A DNA stretch of 23,982 nucleotides. It comes from QYQL01 sp041674265. GTDB taxonomy: Bacteria > Verrucomicrobiota > Verrucomicrobiia > Chthoniobacterales > Terrimicrobiaceae. Below, piece after piece: positions 14,777-22,755 of the stretch (the first letter of the stretch is position 1; the number at the start of each line of letters is the position of its first letter). Under the pieces are notes generated by a model that saw only the letters and a program-made list of their open reading frames with translations, did not search any database and was not told the origin of the DNA. Both the position numbers and the translations under genes were made by a program. The DNA lies in NCBI GenBank assembly GCA_041674265.1, contig JBAYWC010000040.1, forward strand, positions 1 through 23,982. Reading direction: 5' to 3'.

Positions 14777-16154
14777 GAGCGGAGCATATTCCCGGAAGAC
14801 GCGAATCTCAAATGACATTTCCAAATTGAAAAATCTTCCGCCCATCTTCGCAAGCCTGGCGGCCGGTATTTTGTCCGCCCTCCCCGGTTTCTTTGACCGC
14901 GCGGCGACCGTTCGCCAGGTGGGAAACGGACTGATCTCTGAATCCGCATCGTGGGGAGAACGGCTTGCCGCGCTCGCCTTCCAGATCGGGGGATGGGGAT
15001 CGGCTGACGCTCTTCGCCTGGGTTTGGGGGCCATGCCTTGGTTCCTGGGATTCCTGGTTCTTTTTTGGGGGACGAGCCGGCTCGGGGGACTGCCCCGCAA
15101 ATTGGGAGGCGGTTTGGTCTGGCTCCTGTGTCTGGGCGTTTCGGCGATGGGGATCCTGGGCGTGATTTTTCCGGCCTCTCTCCCGATAAAAGATCCGCGC
15201 CTGCTGGCCCCGCTCACGCTCGTCGAGATGCTGAAACGCGGGCGAGGCCGGGTCTTCATGAACCCCTCCGCCCGGCCTGGCGTGGCGCCGTTCGGCGGCG
15301 GCATCATCGACAGGTCCCTCACGGAAAGGAGGGCTTCCGATCTCGCGGGCTCGCCGGAAAAATGGAGGGCGGAGGATCGGGCCAAACCTTTTTCCGCCGT
15401 GCTGATCGCCGGCAGAGTTTTCGAAGCAAAACCATTGATCCGGCACCTGCTCGACTCACCGGACTGGTATCTCGCGCGTGTTGACAACCAGGGTTTGCTT
15501 TTCTTGCGAGGACAAAAACCGGACCGTGCGGCCACGGCGGTTCCGGATTTCGACACCCAACGCGAGCGCGCGGTTTATTTGGCCCAATACGCCCTCAACC
15601 TGGAAATGGCGGGATTCAAAACGCCCGCTTCCTCCAGCATGGAAGAAGCGCTGAACCTTGGGGGAAAGGACTACGAGGTCCTGTTTCGCGCGGCGTCACT
15701 TTCCGCGTCCCAGAGCCTTTGGGAACGCGCCCGGAAGCAGGCGACGGCGGCCGCCAAGGCACGCCCGGGAGCTTATGAGGCGGATTACCTGCTGGCCCTT
15801 TCCCTCTTGCAGACCCGCGCTTTCGACAAATCTTTTGAATGCACCTCCGAACTCAGAAGGAAATACCCCGATGATCCCAGCGTCCTCCTGCTTCATGCCC
15901 GCGCTGCAAGGGCCCTGCATGATTATTCCGCAGAAACGAAAACCCTGGACCGACTTCTCCAACTGGCGGAAGACAGCGACTCCCCGACAGCCCGCATTCA
16001 TATCTTCCTTGCCCAGTCCTGGGCGCAACGCGGGTTCCCCGAGCAGGCCATCAGCCACTACCGGTCCGCCCTGGCGGAAGGGCTTTCAACCGAAGAAGCC
16101 CGCGAGGTCCGCGCCACCATCGCCATCATCGAAAACAACCGCCTCAGGCACTAA
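14775..16154 (+). CDS. Membrane-anchored TPR-like protein of unknown function
   Basis: About 459 residues from ATG 14775; ATG 14742 has a better SD (AAGGA, 7-nt spacing) but would overlap the divergent peroxiredoxin by 35 bp. There are three hydrophobic segments at about 21-40, 84-100 (MPWFLGFLVLFWG) and 111-133 (GGGLVWLLCLGVSAMGILGV). After them comes a soluble region, and from about residue 260 a run of paired helices (AQYALNLEMAGF, EALNLGGKDYEVLFRAASL, EADYLLALSLLQTRAFDKSF, PDDPSVLLLHARAARALHDY, ARIHIFLAQSWAQRGFPEQA). This spacing is typical of TPR repeats. It is probably a cytoplasmic-membrane scaffold; no enzyme motif was recognised. Confidence 0.75.
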   Translation: MSGAYSRKTRISNDISKLKNLPPIFASLAAGILSALPGFFDRAATVRQVGNGLISESASWGERLAALAFQIGGWGSADALRLGLGAMPWFLGFLVLFWGTSRLGGLPRKLGGGLVWLLCLGVSAMGILGVIFPASLPIKDPRLLAPLTLVEMLKRGRGRVFMNPSARPGVAPFGGGIIDRSLTERRASDLAGSPEKWRAEDRAKPFSAVLIAGRVFEAKPLIRHLLDSPDWYLARVDNQGLLFLRGQKPDRAATAVPDFDTQRERAVYLAQYALNLEMAGFKTPASSSMEEALNLGGKDYEVLFRAASLSASQSLWERARKQATAAAKARPGAYEADYLLALSLLQTRAFDKSFECTSELRRKYPDDPSVLLLHARAARALHDYSAETKTLDRLLQLAEDSDSPTARIHIFLAQSWAQRGFPEQAISHYRSALAEGLSTEEAREVRATIAIIENNRLRH

Positions 16155-16192
16155 ATTCCCCCTCCCCGGATGGTCGTGCCCTGTTCATAGAA

Positions 16193-16215
16193 AAAGCGCT
16201 CGAAAGAGAGCGTTT
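16193..16215 (+). terminator. Weak hairpin after the TPR gene
   Basis: CGCTC (16197-16201) pairs with GAGCG (16208-16212), extended by AAA/TTT around a bulged G, then CCTTCTT. Short stem, pyrimidine-rich tail; it lies 39 bp after the stop codon. Confidence 0.35.
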
Positions 16216-16227
16216 CCTTCTTCTCGT

Positions 16228-16257
16228 TTGACAATTCTCTCAAGAAATACTTAATTT
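16228..16257 (+). promoter_or_regulatory. Sigma-70-like promoter of the glycosyltransferase-trmB pair
   Basis: A consensus -35 TTGACA (16228-16233), a 17-bp spacer and an AT-rich but poor -10 (TTAATT, 16251-16256) about 39 bp before the start codon. The region down to the ATG is strikingly AT-rich compared with the rest of the window. Confidence 0.5.
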
Positions 16258-16294
16258 CATTGATAATTAAACGCATTAATAAAAATCCTTTGCC

Positions 16295-17473
16295 ATGAAG
16301 TTTGCTTATCTTTTCGAACGGTTCCCGACATTCTCGCAAACATTTTGTGTGAGGGAAGTCGTGGAGATGCGGCGTCAGGCAGGGGACGTGCCGGTCTTTT
16401 CGATCCGCACGCCCGCCGGAGAACCGGAGCAGGATTTTCCGGAGGAAGCGACCCGGGATATCACTTATCTTCCAGGCGATATCGAGGAGGCGTTGAGAAT
16501 GGAGCCGGCGCCGCTGGGGCAGCGAATCCATCGCAGGTGGGAACTCTGGCACCAGAGAGGAAAGAGTGATCGCAAGCGTGTCTTCGAGGCTCTCTGGCTC
16601 GGGCCGGTGCTGCGTGAACGCGGGATTGGGCACGTGCATGTCCATTTCGCGGGTTTGGGATCCCGGACGGCGTTCTGGTTGAAGAAATTCTTCGGGATTT
16701 CGTTCAGCATCACCGCGCATGCGAATGACTTTTTTGTGGGGGCCAATGGCAAATCCCCGATTGAAATAAGAGATTTGTTCCATGCGGCGCGGCATGTGGT
16801 CACCGTCAGCGAGTTCTCGAAGAAGCTCCTGCAATCCCGTTTTCCGGAAATCGCCCAACGGATCGTCCGGGTTTACAATGGAATCGACCCGGATCGCTTC
16901 ACGGGCACGCACCTCCCGGCCAGCCCTCCACTGATTCTCTCGGTCGGCAGGTATATCGAAAAGAAGGGATTCCGCGACCTGATCACCGCGTGCGCATTGC
17001 TCGCGGATCTTCCGCTGGAGTGCCGGATCATCGGCGAAGGTCCCCTGGAAGCCGAACTCCGTACCCTGGTGGAGTCGCTCGAACAACAGGGCCGCGTCCT
17101 GATTGCCGGACCCGCTCCGGAAAGCGAGATCATCCGGCTGCTGCATAAATCCACGGTCTTCGCCCTGCCCTGCGTGACCGATTCCAAGGGCGACAGCGAC
17201 AACCTGCCGACCGTGATCATGGAAGCGATGGCGGCCGGTCTTCCCGTCGTCTCGACGCCGGTGGCCGGTGTTCCGGAGATGGTGGAGGAAGGGAGGACCG
17301 GATGCCTTGCCCCGGAACATTCCCCGGAGGCCCTGGCCGGGAAAATCCGCTCCCTGCTCAAGCGACCGGCTCTGCGCGCGTCCATGGGAAGCGCCGGATC
17401 GGCGCTCTGCCGGGAACTGTTCGATGTCAGAAAAACCTGCGGGGAGCTGCACCGGGTTCTTGCGGATGCCTGA
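16295..17473 (+). CDS. GT4-family glycosyltransferase
   Basis: 392 residues. GT-B fold, retaining transferase that adds a sugar from a nucleotide donor, probably in surface polysaccharide or lipopolysaccharide synthesis. The N-terminal domain starts YLFERFPTFSQTFCVREV, a start common in colanic-acid WcaL-like enzymes. HVHFAG and TAHANDFF (140-147) line the acceptor side. The donor domain has ILSVGRYIEKKGFRDLI (214-230), CRIIGEGPLE and the E-x7-E region as NLPTVIMEAMAAGLPVVST (303-321). Here the first acidic residue is Asp302 and the second Glu310. No other polysaccharide genes adjoin. The last 8 bp overlap trmB, so the two are translationally coupled. Confidence 0.9.
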   Translation: MKFAYLFERFPTFSQTFCVREVVEMRRQAGDVPVFSIRTPAGEPEQDFPEEATRDITYLPGDIEEALRMEPAPLGQRIHRRWELWHQRGKSDRKRVFEALWLGPVLRERGIGHVHVHFAGLGSRTAFWLKKFFGISFSITAHANDFFVGANGKSPIEIRDLFHAARHVVTVSEFSKKLLQSRFPEIAQRIVRVYNGIDPDRFTGTHLPASPPLILSVGRYIEKKGFRDLITACALLADLPLECRIIGEGPLEAELRTLVESLEQQGRVLIAGPAPESEIIRLLHKSTVFALPCVTDSKGDSDNLPTVIMEAMAAGLPVVSTPVAGVPEMVEEGRTGCLAPEHSPEALAGKIRSLLKRPALRASMGSAGSALCRELFDVRKTCGELHRVLADA

Positions 17474-18029
17474 GGAGATTTTGGTTCCTCCCGCATGGTT
17501 TGAGCCGGGGGCGCCTCCGATCGAGGTGGACTTCGGATGCCACCGCGGAACATTCCTGCTGGGAATGGCGGAAAAGTATCCCGGCATCAATTTCCTCGGG
17601 ATTGAAAAGCAGTCCGCGCGCGTGGAAAAATGTCTCGGAAAGATCCGGCGACAGGGCCTGGGCAATGCGCTGGCGGTTCAAGGCGAGGGAGCCGCGGCAC
17701 TCGTCCGATGGCTTCCGGAACGGAGCGTCTCGATCGTGCATGTTTCGTTCCCCGATCCGTGGCCGAAGCGCCGCCATGCCTCCCGCAGGCTTGTCACCAG
17801 GGGCTTTCTTGAGGGAATCGAGCGGGCACTTTGCCCGGGAGGGGTTCTGCGGCTGATGACAGACGATGCCTCGTATTTTTCGGATATGAAAGCCCTGCTC
17901 CGGCAGGGTTGGGCGGAGTTGCCGTGGGAGGATGGCGTCGAGAGGCCGGTCACGGCCTTCGAAAAAACGTTTCTCGAACGCGGTCGCCGTCCGTGCCGCT
18001 GCGCGGTCCGCCCGCTCAGTCGCCGATAA
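17466..18029 (+). CDS. trmB: tRNA (guanine-N7)-methyltransferase
   Basis: 187 residues, shorter than the usual 210-240, with only ~20 residues before motif I. It methylates G46 in the variable loop of tRNA with SAM. Motif I is VDFGCHRGTFL (21-31), which replaces the common G-x-G-x-G pattern. GIEKQ (45-49) holds the SAM ribose acidic residue. The signature is FPDPWPKRRHASRRLV (95-110). MTDD (131-134) and TAFEKTFLERG (163-173) complete the substrate site. The start ATG overlaps the glycosyltransferase stop (ATGCCTGA). The 3' end overlaps the convergent L,D-transpeptidase by 14 bp. The short N-terminus may be natural or mean an upstream start that was lost. Confidence 0.92.
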   Translation: MPEEILVPPAWFEPGAPPIEVDFGCHRGTFLLGMAEKYPGINFLGIEKQSARVEKCLGKIRRQGLGNALAVQGEGAAALVRWLPERSVSIVHVSFPDPWPKRRHASRRLVTRGFLEGIERALCPGGVLRLMTDDASYFSDMKALLRQGWAELPWEDGVERPVTAFEKTFLERGRRPCRCAVRPLSRR

Positions 18030-18669
18030 TCACCGGCGTCCCGACAGACACCTTCTCGTAGATCAGCTTGGCGATCTGCTCCGGAAGACGGACGCATCCG
18101 TGCGAGGCGGGATACCCGGGCAGCAGGCCCGTGTGCATCCCTTCCGCGCGATGGCTTTGAGGATCTTCCCCAAAACGCATGAACCATTTCATGGGGGCTC
18201 CGACGAAGTGGGTGCCGCTGGGGGCGGAATCGATTTTCGCGCTCACCCCGGCGCGCACGATCTGGTTGTTTTTGTTCACGAATGCCCCGTAAAGATTGGA
18301 ACGGTGATCGGAGTCTTTCTGCACGACGACAAAGCGGCCTTTCGGCGTCATGCCCGCGCGCTTCCCGCTGGAAATCGGGGTGTCGATCCCGACTTCATCC
18401 CCCACCTTGAGGTAGGCCCTTTGTTTTCCGAGGGCGATATAGACGTTGAGATTCTCCGGCGTCGCCTGATCGAGCACACGCGGAATGACTTTGGGCGGGT
18501 CCTGCTTCCTGATCAGTTCGGTGGCGGGTTTTTGTTTTTTTGCCGGGCGGGCGGGCTGTTGCTGGGCACCGAGAACCTGGCAAAACGCAAAAACCCCCGC
18601 CAAAGCCATGACGGCGGCCACGAGATTCCGGAAAGGAGAAAGGAGTCGGGCCGTGAGTGTCGCTGGCAT
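18016..18669 (-). CDS. L,D-transpeptidase (YkuD domain)
   Basis: 217 residues. It cross-links or modifies peptidoglycan in the periplasm through a catalytic cysteine. The N-terminus is a signal peptide or anchor (hydrophobic about 16-35, ending VLGAQQQ), followed by a Lys/Pro-rich linker (40-65) and the YkuD domain (about 74-217). The active-site signature is HTG (179-181) and SHGCVRL (189-195), with nucleophile Cys192 and His190. PISSGKRAGMTPKGRF (98-113) is the usual strand before it. The Cys at residue 30 is not in a good lipobox, so lipoprotein sorting is unlikely. It converges on trmB and overlaps it by 14 bp. Confidence 0.92.
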   Translation of the reverse strand: MPATLTARLLSPFRNLVAAVMALAGVFAFCQVLGAQQQPARPAKKQKPATELIRKQDPPKVIPRVLDQATPENLNVYIALGKQRAYLKVGDEVGIDTPISSGKRAGMTPKGRFVVVQKDSDHRSNLYGAFVNKNNQIVRAGVSAKIDSAPSGTHFVGAPMKWFMRFGEDPQSHRAEGMHTGLLPGYPASHGCVRLPEQIAKLIYEKVSVGTPVIIGD

Positions 18670-18819
18670 GATCGTGTGAATGACTCCTCACCGCTTACAA
18701 CTTGGCCCTGCTGAAATCAACGACATTCCCATCGTCGAATCCCAATGGCGCGGCATCAAACCGAATGAGATTGCCCTTTGCGATTTCCTCGGCGATCATG
18801 CGCGGCAATCCAGCTTCCT

Positions 18820-19836
18820 ATGCAAATTGCCATGATCGGTCTCGGAAGGATGGGCGCCAACATGGCGCGCCGTCTCCTGCGCAACTCCCACCAGTGCGTC
18901 GTCTTTGACACGACCTCCAAAGCCGTCGAGGAACTCGTGGCCGACGGGGCCGTCGGCGCGGCCTCGCTCCAGGAACTTGTCTCGAAACTCGAAAAACCAC
19001 GCGCTGTCTGGATCATGATCCCTGCGGCGATCACGGACAAGATCGTCAATGAACTGGCTGGATTGCTGGATGCCGGCGACACGATCATCGACGGGGGAAA
19101 TTCCTATTTCCGGGATGACCGGCGGCGCAGCGAGGCCCTGCGGACCAAGGGAATCCATTATCTCGACTGCGGGACCAGCGGCGGCGTGTGGGGCCTCGAG
19201 CGCGGATACTGCATGATGATCGGCGGCGACAAGGTGGCCGTTGACCGGCTCGACCCGATCTTCAAGACTCTCGCACCCGGCAAGGGCACCATTGAAGCGA
19301 CCCCGGGCCGGGACAAATTGGGAGGCACGGCAGAAGACGGGTACCTGCACTGCGGCCCCTCCGGCGCGGGCCATTTCGTGAAGATGGTCCACAACGGGAT
19401 CGAATACGGCATCATGGCGGCCTTCGGGGAAGGCTTCGACATTCTCTCCAACGCCAATGCCAGCACCAAGCAGACCAGGCAGGACGCGGAGACGGCACCC
19501 GCCATGCATCACGACCTGGATTATGACCTGAACCTTGCGGACATTTCCGAGGTCTGGCGCCGGGGCAGCGTGATCAGTTCCTGGCTCCTGGACCTTTCGG
19601 CAGCCGCCTTTGCGGGGGATCCGAATTTGGAAAAATTTTCCGGACGGGTGTCCGACTCCGGCGAGGGCCGCTGGACGATCATGGCCGCGATCGAGGAAGC
19701 GGTGGACTGCGAGGTCCTCACCGCCGCACTCTATGCGAGGTTCCGCTCCCGCAAGGAACACACGATGGCGGAGAAAGTGTGCTCGGCGATGCGGTTCCAG
19801 TTCGGCGGTCACCTCGAACGGCCGGCCGGAGGATAG
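18820..19836 (+). CDS. 6-phosphogluconate dehydrogenase, decarboxylating, short NAD-type
   Basis: 338 residues, the size of the YqeC/GndA branch that lacks the second helical repeat of the long enzyme. The Rossmann motif is GLGRMG (7-12). The end of strand 2 reads VFDTTS with Asp30, which favours NAD over NADP. IIDGGNSYFRDD (89-100), the TSGGVWGLERGYCMMIGG block and catalytic Lys188 and Glu195 in GHFVKMVHNGIEYG are intact. The ATG at 18820 is preferred because MQIAMIGLGRMG is the normal family start; no SD is present. The 30-residue stretch around 155-180 (GTIEATPGRDKLGG) is a small insert. It is the second 6PGDH in the window, near KDPG aldolase, pointing to gluconate metabolism. Confidence 0.93.
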   Translation: MQIAMIGLGRMGANMARRLLRNSHQCVVFDTTSKAVEELVADGAVGAASLQELVSKLEKPRAVWIMIPAAITDKIVNELAGLLDAGDTIIDGGNSYFRDDRRRSEALRTKGIHYLDCGTSGGVWGLERGYCMMIGGDKVAVDRLDPIFKTLAPGKGTIEATPGRDKLGGTAEDGYLHCGPSGAGHFVKMVHNGIEYGIMAAFGEGFDILSNANASTKQTRQDAETAPAMHHDLDYDLNLADISEVWRRGSVISSWLLDLSAAAFAGDPNLEKFSGRVSDSGEGRWTIMAAIEEAVDCEVLTAALYARFRSRKEHTMAEKVCSAMRFQFGGHLERPAGG

Positions 19837-19974
19837 TTTCAGGATCATCCGGTGCCACCGTCACGGGACGCAACGCCACAATCTGGTCGCCGGAGACGAT
19901 GCCGATGTCCTCGCCCCGCTTGGCCTTTTCCAGCAATTCGGAAAGGTGCGGGCTTCGGTAATTGTGAGCGCCAT
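19837..19974 (-). pseudogene. Remnant of a Phd/YefM-type antitoxin gene
   Basis: From ATG 19974 the frame reads MALTITEAR, the typical start of a prevent-host-death antitoxin. The frame then shifts, and from about 19948 another frame continues HLSELLEKAKRGEDIGIVSG and DQIVALRPVTVAPDD, the rest of the same domain. Repairing one shift gives a ~45-residue antitoxin core. The C-terminal toxin-neutralising tail is missing: the sequence meets the gnd stop codon region at ~19840 and loses similarity. No toxin gene (PIN, RelE or Doc type) is next to it. It lies 43 bp downstream of KDPG aldolase on the same strand. Confidence 0.65.
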
Positions 19975-20017
19975 CACATCGTCTATTTGAAGCCTTTTGC
20001 GTGGCTTGGCAATGGAC

Positions 20018-20683
20018 TCACGAAGCTTTCCGGGTGGACTTGATGATTTCCGCAGCAGCCGCGCATCGTGCCGTGATCGCGCTCCAGTCCGCCGCCTTGA
20101 TGAGATCCCGCGGGGCCAGCCAGGAACCGCCAAGTGCGCCGATGATCGGATCCCCCAAATAGGCGGCCATATTCTTTTCATTCACGCCACCGAGCGGAAT
20201 GTATTTGAGGCCGAGGTGGGCGTAGGGCGCGGCGATGTTTTTGAGGTAAGCCAGGCCCCCGGATGGTTCGCTCGGAAAAAATTTGAGCATGCGGCATTCG
20301 AAGTCCAAAGCCGTCTCGATGTCCGACGGGGTGGCGATGCCGGGCGCGAACGAGAGCCCTGCCGCGCGGGCGGCGGCCAGGACGTTCCCGTTGGTTCCCG
20401 GCGCCACGCCGAATGCCGCGCCCGCCTCCTTCGCCGCCTGGACCTGAGCGGGGGTCAGGATCGTCCCCACGCCGACGATCATCCCGGGCACGGAGGCGCG
20501 GATGCTTTTCAGGGCATCGGGCGCAGCCGACGTGCGGAGCGCCAGCTCCATGACACCCACTCCGCCGTCGAGAAGCGCTCTGGCAAGGGGGATGGCATCA
20601 TCGGCGCGATCCACCACAAGGACCGCAATGACGCCAAAGGACTCGATTCGTGTGGCCAACTCGGAATCAAAGGCTTGAGACAT
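20018..20683 (-). CDS. eda: KDPG/KHG aldolase (2-dehydro-3-deoxy-phosphogluconate aldolase)
   Basis: 221 residues, normal length. Class I aldolase that splits 2-keto-3-deoxy-6-phosphogluconate into pyruvate and glyceraldehyde 3-phosphate, the last step of the Entner-Doudoroff and uronate routes. It forms a TIM barrel with FGVIAVLVV (16-24), MELALRT (45-51) containing the general acid/base Glu46, GVGTILTPAQV (71-81), FGVAPGTN (91-98) and MLKFFPSE (132-139) with the Schiff-base Lys134. The phosphate site IPLGGV and GALGGSWL close the barrel. It is divergent from PBP2. No SD is visible. edd is not in this window; the PfkB kinase at 5140-6237 could supply KDPG if it acts on KDG. Confidence 0.95.
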   Translation of the reverse strand: MSQAFDSELATRIESFGVIAVLVVDRADDAIPLARALLDGGVGVMELALRTSAAPDALKSIRASVPGMIVGVGTILTPAQVQAAKEAGAAFGVAPGTNGNVLAAARAAGLSFAPGIATPSDIETALDFECRMLKFFPSEPSGGLAYLKNIAAPYAHLGLKYIPLGGVNEKNMAAYLGDPIIGALGGSWLAPRDLIKAADWSAITARCAAAAEIIKSTRKAS

Positions 20684-20774
20684 AAGGAAACGATCATCAT
20701 GAAAATGGCCCCTCCCCTTGCGATCTTAATTTTCCAATAGAGTCCCGTAAAAAAACCGGTATCTTCCCGTCTGA

Positions 20775-22634
20775 ATGAAGTCCGTTTCCCTGCACCTCCT
20801 GCTTGCCATTCCACTCGTGTTGACGGCGCAGGAGGTCACCATAGACAATACGGGCTCGGTGGAAAACCCCAAGCCGACCTGGGAAACCCAGAGACAGGCC
20901 CGCACGTATACTCTGGCGATTCCCGCCCCCCGGGGGCAGATCACCGACCGCAACGGGCACCCCCTGGCGCAGAGCCGGCTGAGCTATAATCTGGCCATCA
21001 ATTTCCCGACTCCCCTCGACTGGCAGGATTCCAAAGTCCTCTCATTCGCCCGCCAGCAAATCACCCTCGCCAAAGGTTTGTTGAAGCGGGACATCGAGAT
21101 CTCCGACCAGGCGATCCTCAATCATTACAAGAACCGCGGAGTGTTGCCGCTGGACATCGTCGAGGATCTCCTCCCCACGGAACTGTCCGTCATCCAGGGC
21201 GGGCTCCCGCAGGAACTGATCCTCCGCCAGACCTATGTCCGGTTTTATCCGAACGGCCCCCTGGCCTCGCACATCATCGGATACACCGGACGCGAGGCCC
21301 CGCTCTCCACAAGGCCGATCGAAAACAACGACCTGATTTTTCCGGAGAGCGAAGGCCGCGAGGGGCTCGAACAAATTTTCGACAACGAACTGCGGGGACA
21401 GCCCGGGATCCTGCACATCACCTACGACAAGGAAGGAAAGAAGACCTCCGAGCGCATCGCCCGGCAGCCGGTGCCGGGATACAATGTCATCGCCACGCTG
21501 GATGACGACATGCAGCGGCTCTGCGAAAAGGTGCTCGCGGAGAATTGCAAGCGCGGAGCCCTGGTGGTCCTCGACGCCCCGAGCGGGGAGATCCTCGCCA
21601 TGGCCTCCAACCCGGGATTCAATCCGAACGATTTCGTGCCCGTCATCAGGCCCGCCATTTTTGACGCCTATTCCAAAGACCCGTCCGACCCTCTCGTCCC
21701 GCGCGCGTTCCGCTCGGCCTATCCGGCGGGTTCGGCCTTCAAAACATTCGTCGGATTCGCCGCCCTGGAAACCGGGAAGCTCAAGCCCGTCGACCAGTTC
21801 AACTGCCCGGCGAGCTTGGATGTCGGGGACCACACGTTCCGCAACTGGAAAAAAACCGGCGCCGGCTCGCTGAATTTCCAGGAAGCGCTCACCCAGTCCT
21901 GCAACACCTGGTTTTACCAGGTGGCATTGAAAATCGGCGCGCCTCCGATCATCGACTACGCGCACCGGCTCGGTCTCGGGCGACGGACCGGGATTCCGGT
22001 CAAATCGGAATCGGACGGCAACATCCCCACCGACGAATACATGATGCGCGTCCACAAACGAAAAATCAAAAACGGGGATGTTGCCAACATGGCGATCGGG
22101 CAGGGAGACATCCTGATCAGCCCGTTGCAGATGGCCCAGGCGATGGGCGTGCTCTCGCAGGGCGGACGCTTCCACCAGACCCGCCTGGTGAAGCAGGTCC
22201 AGACCATCGACAACCGGGTCATCGCCGCCTACCCGGACCGGATCCGCGAAGAAATCCCCGTCACTCCGGAGATCGAGGGGGTGCTCCGAAAAGCGCTGGT
22301 GGCTGTCACGAGCGATGGGCAGGGAACCGCCCACCGTGCCCAGGTGAAGGGGGTCAAGGTCGCGGGCAAAACGGGGACCGCCCAGTGGGGGCCGACGGAC
22401 AAGCAACGCACAGCCGCATGGTTCACGGGATTCATTCCGGCGGACAATCCACAATACGCGTTCGCCGCATTGTACGAGGGAGAGCCGAATGACAACACCG
22501 TGCATGGCGGATCCCATGCCGCACCCATCATCGGCAAGCTCTTCAAGCAGGTTTACGCGCCGGCGAAAACGGTCGGCGGAGATTCAAAAACCGAAGACGA
22601 GGGGGAAACGTCGAACGTCGATGAGTCGAATTGA
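20775..22634 (+). CDS. mrdA: Class B penicillin-binding protein (PBP2-like transpeptidase)
   Basis: 619 residues. D,D-transpeptidase that cross-links peptidoglycan, in the elongation (rod-shape) class by overall similarity. The N-terminus (MKSVSLHLLLAIPLVLTAQE) is short and looks more like a signal peptide than the usual cytoplasmic tail plus anchor. The dimerisation/pedestal domain (about 45-230) starts APRGQITDRNG (51-61). The catalytic domain has S320-A-F-K323 (SxxK), S375-C-N377 (SxN) and K532-T-G534 (KTG). NMAIGQGDILISPLQMA (438-454) is a hallmark PBP2/PBP3 segment. The acidic tail after ~600 is low complexity. mreBCD and rodA are not in the window, so the gene has left the typical cluster. 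No SD precedes the ATG. Confidence 0.9.
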   Translation: MKSVSLHLLLAIPLVLTAQEVTIDNTGSVENPKPTWETQRQARTYTLAIPAPRGQITDRNGHPLAQSRLSYNLAINFPTPLDWQDSKVLSFARQQITLAKGLLKRDIEISDQAILNHYKNRGVLPLDIVEDLLPTELSVIQGGLPQELILRQTYVRFYPNGPLASHIIGYTGREAPLSTRPIENNDLIFPESEGREGLEQIFDNELRGQPGILHITYDKEGKKTSERIARQPVPGYNVIATLDDDMQRLCEKVLAENCKRGALVVLDAPSGEILAMASNPGFNPNDFVPVIRPAIFDAYSKDPSDPLVPRAFRSAYPAGSAFKTFVGFAALETGKLKPVDQFNCPASLDVGDHTFRNWKKTGAGSLNFQEALTQSCNTWFYQVALKIGAPPIIDYAHRLGLGRRTGIPVKSESDGNIPTDEYMMRVHKRKIKNGDVANMAIGQGDILISPLQMAQAMGVLSQGGRFHQTRLVKQVQTIDNRVIAAYPDRIREEIPVTPEIEGVLRKALVAVTSDGQGTAHRAQVKGVKVAGKTGTAQWGPTDKQRTAAWFTGFIPADNPQYAFAALYEGEPNDNTVHGGSHAAPIIGKLFKQVYAPAKTVGGDSKTEDEGETSNVDESN

Positions 22635-22714
22635 ACCCCGCCGCGCGATTATTTTTGAAAAATCCCCGCTCCCCGCTTGACAGCATCAGCACTTTATGGG
22701 CAGCCTCGCGTCAC

Positions 22715-22732
22715 AAGTTTGTTACCAAACTT
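22715..22732 (+). promoter_or_regulatory. Perfect inverted repeat in the HU leader
   Basis: AAGTTTG-TTAC-CAAACTT, a 7-bp stem with a 4-nt loop, 23 bp upstream of the HU start codon. A TTGACA at 22677-22682 lies upstream without a convincing -10 at 16-18 bp. The repeat could be an operator or a leader hairpin. Confidence 0.4.
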
Positions 22733-22755
22733 TCCAAAATCAACACCACAACCTC

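Noticed and set aside
18570..18600. Lipoprotein signal in the L,D-transpeptidase (Cys30)
   Set aside because: The residues before the Cys are FAF, not the small residue needed at -1, so a lipobox is not supported.
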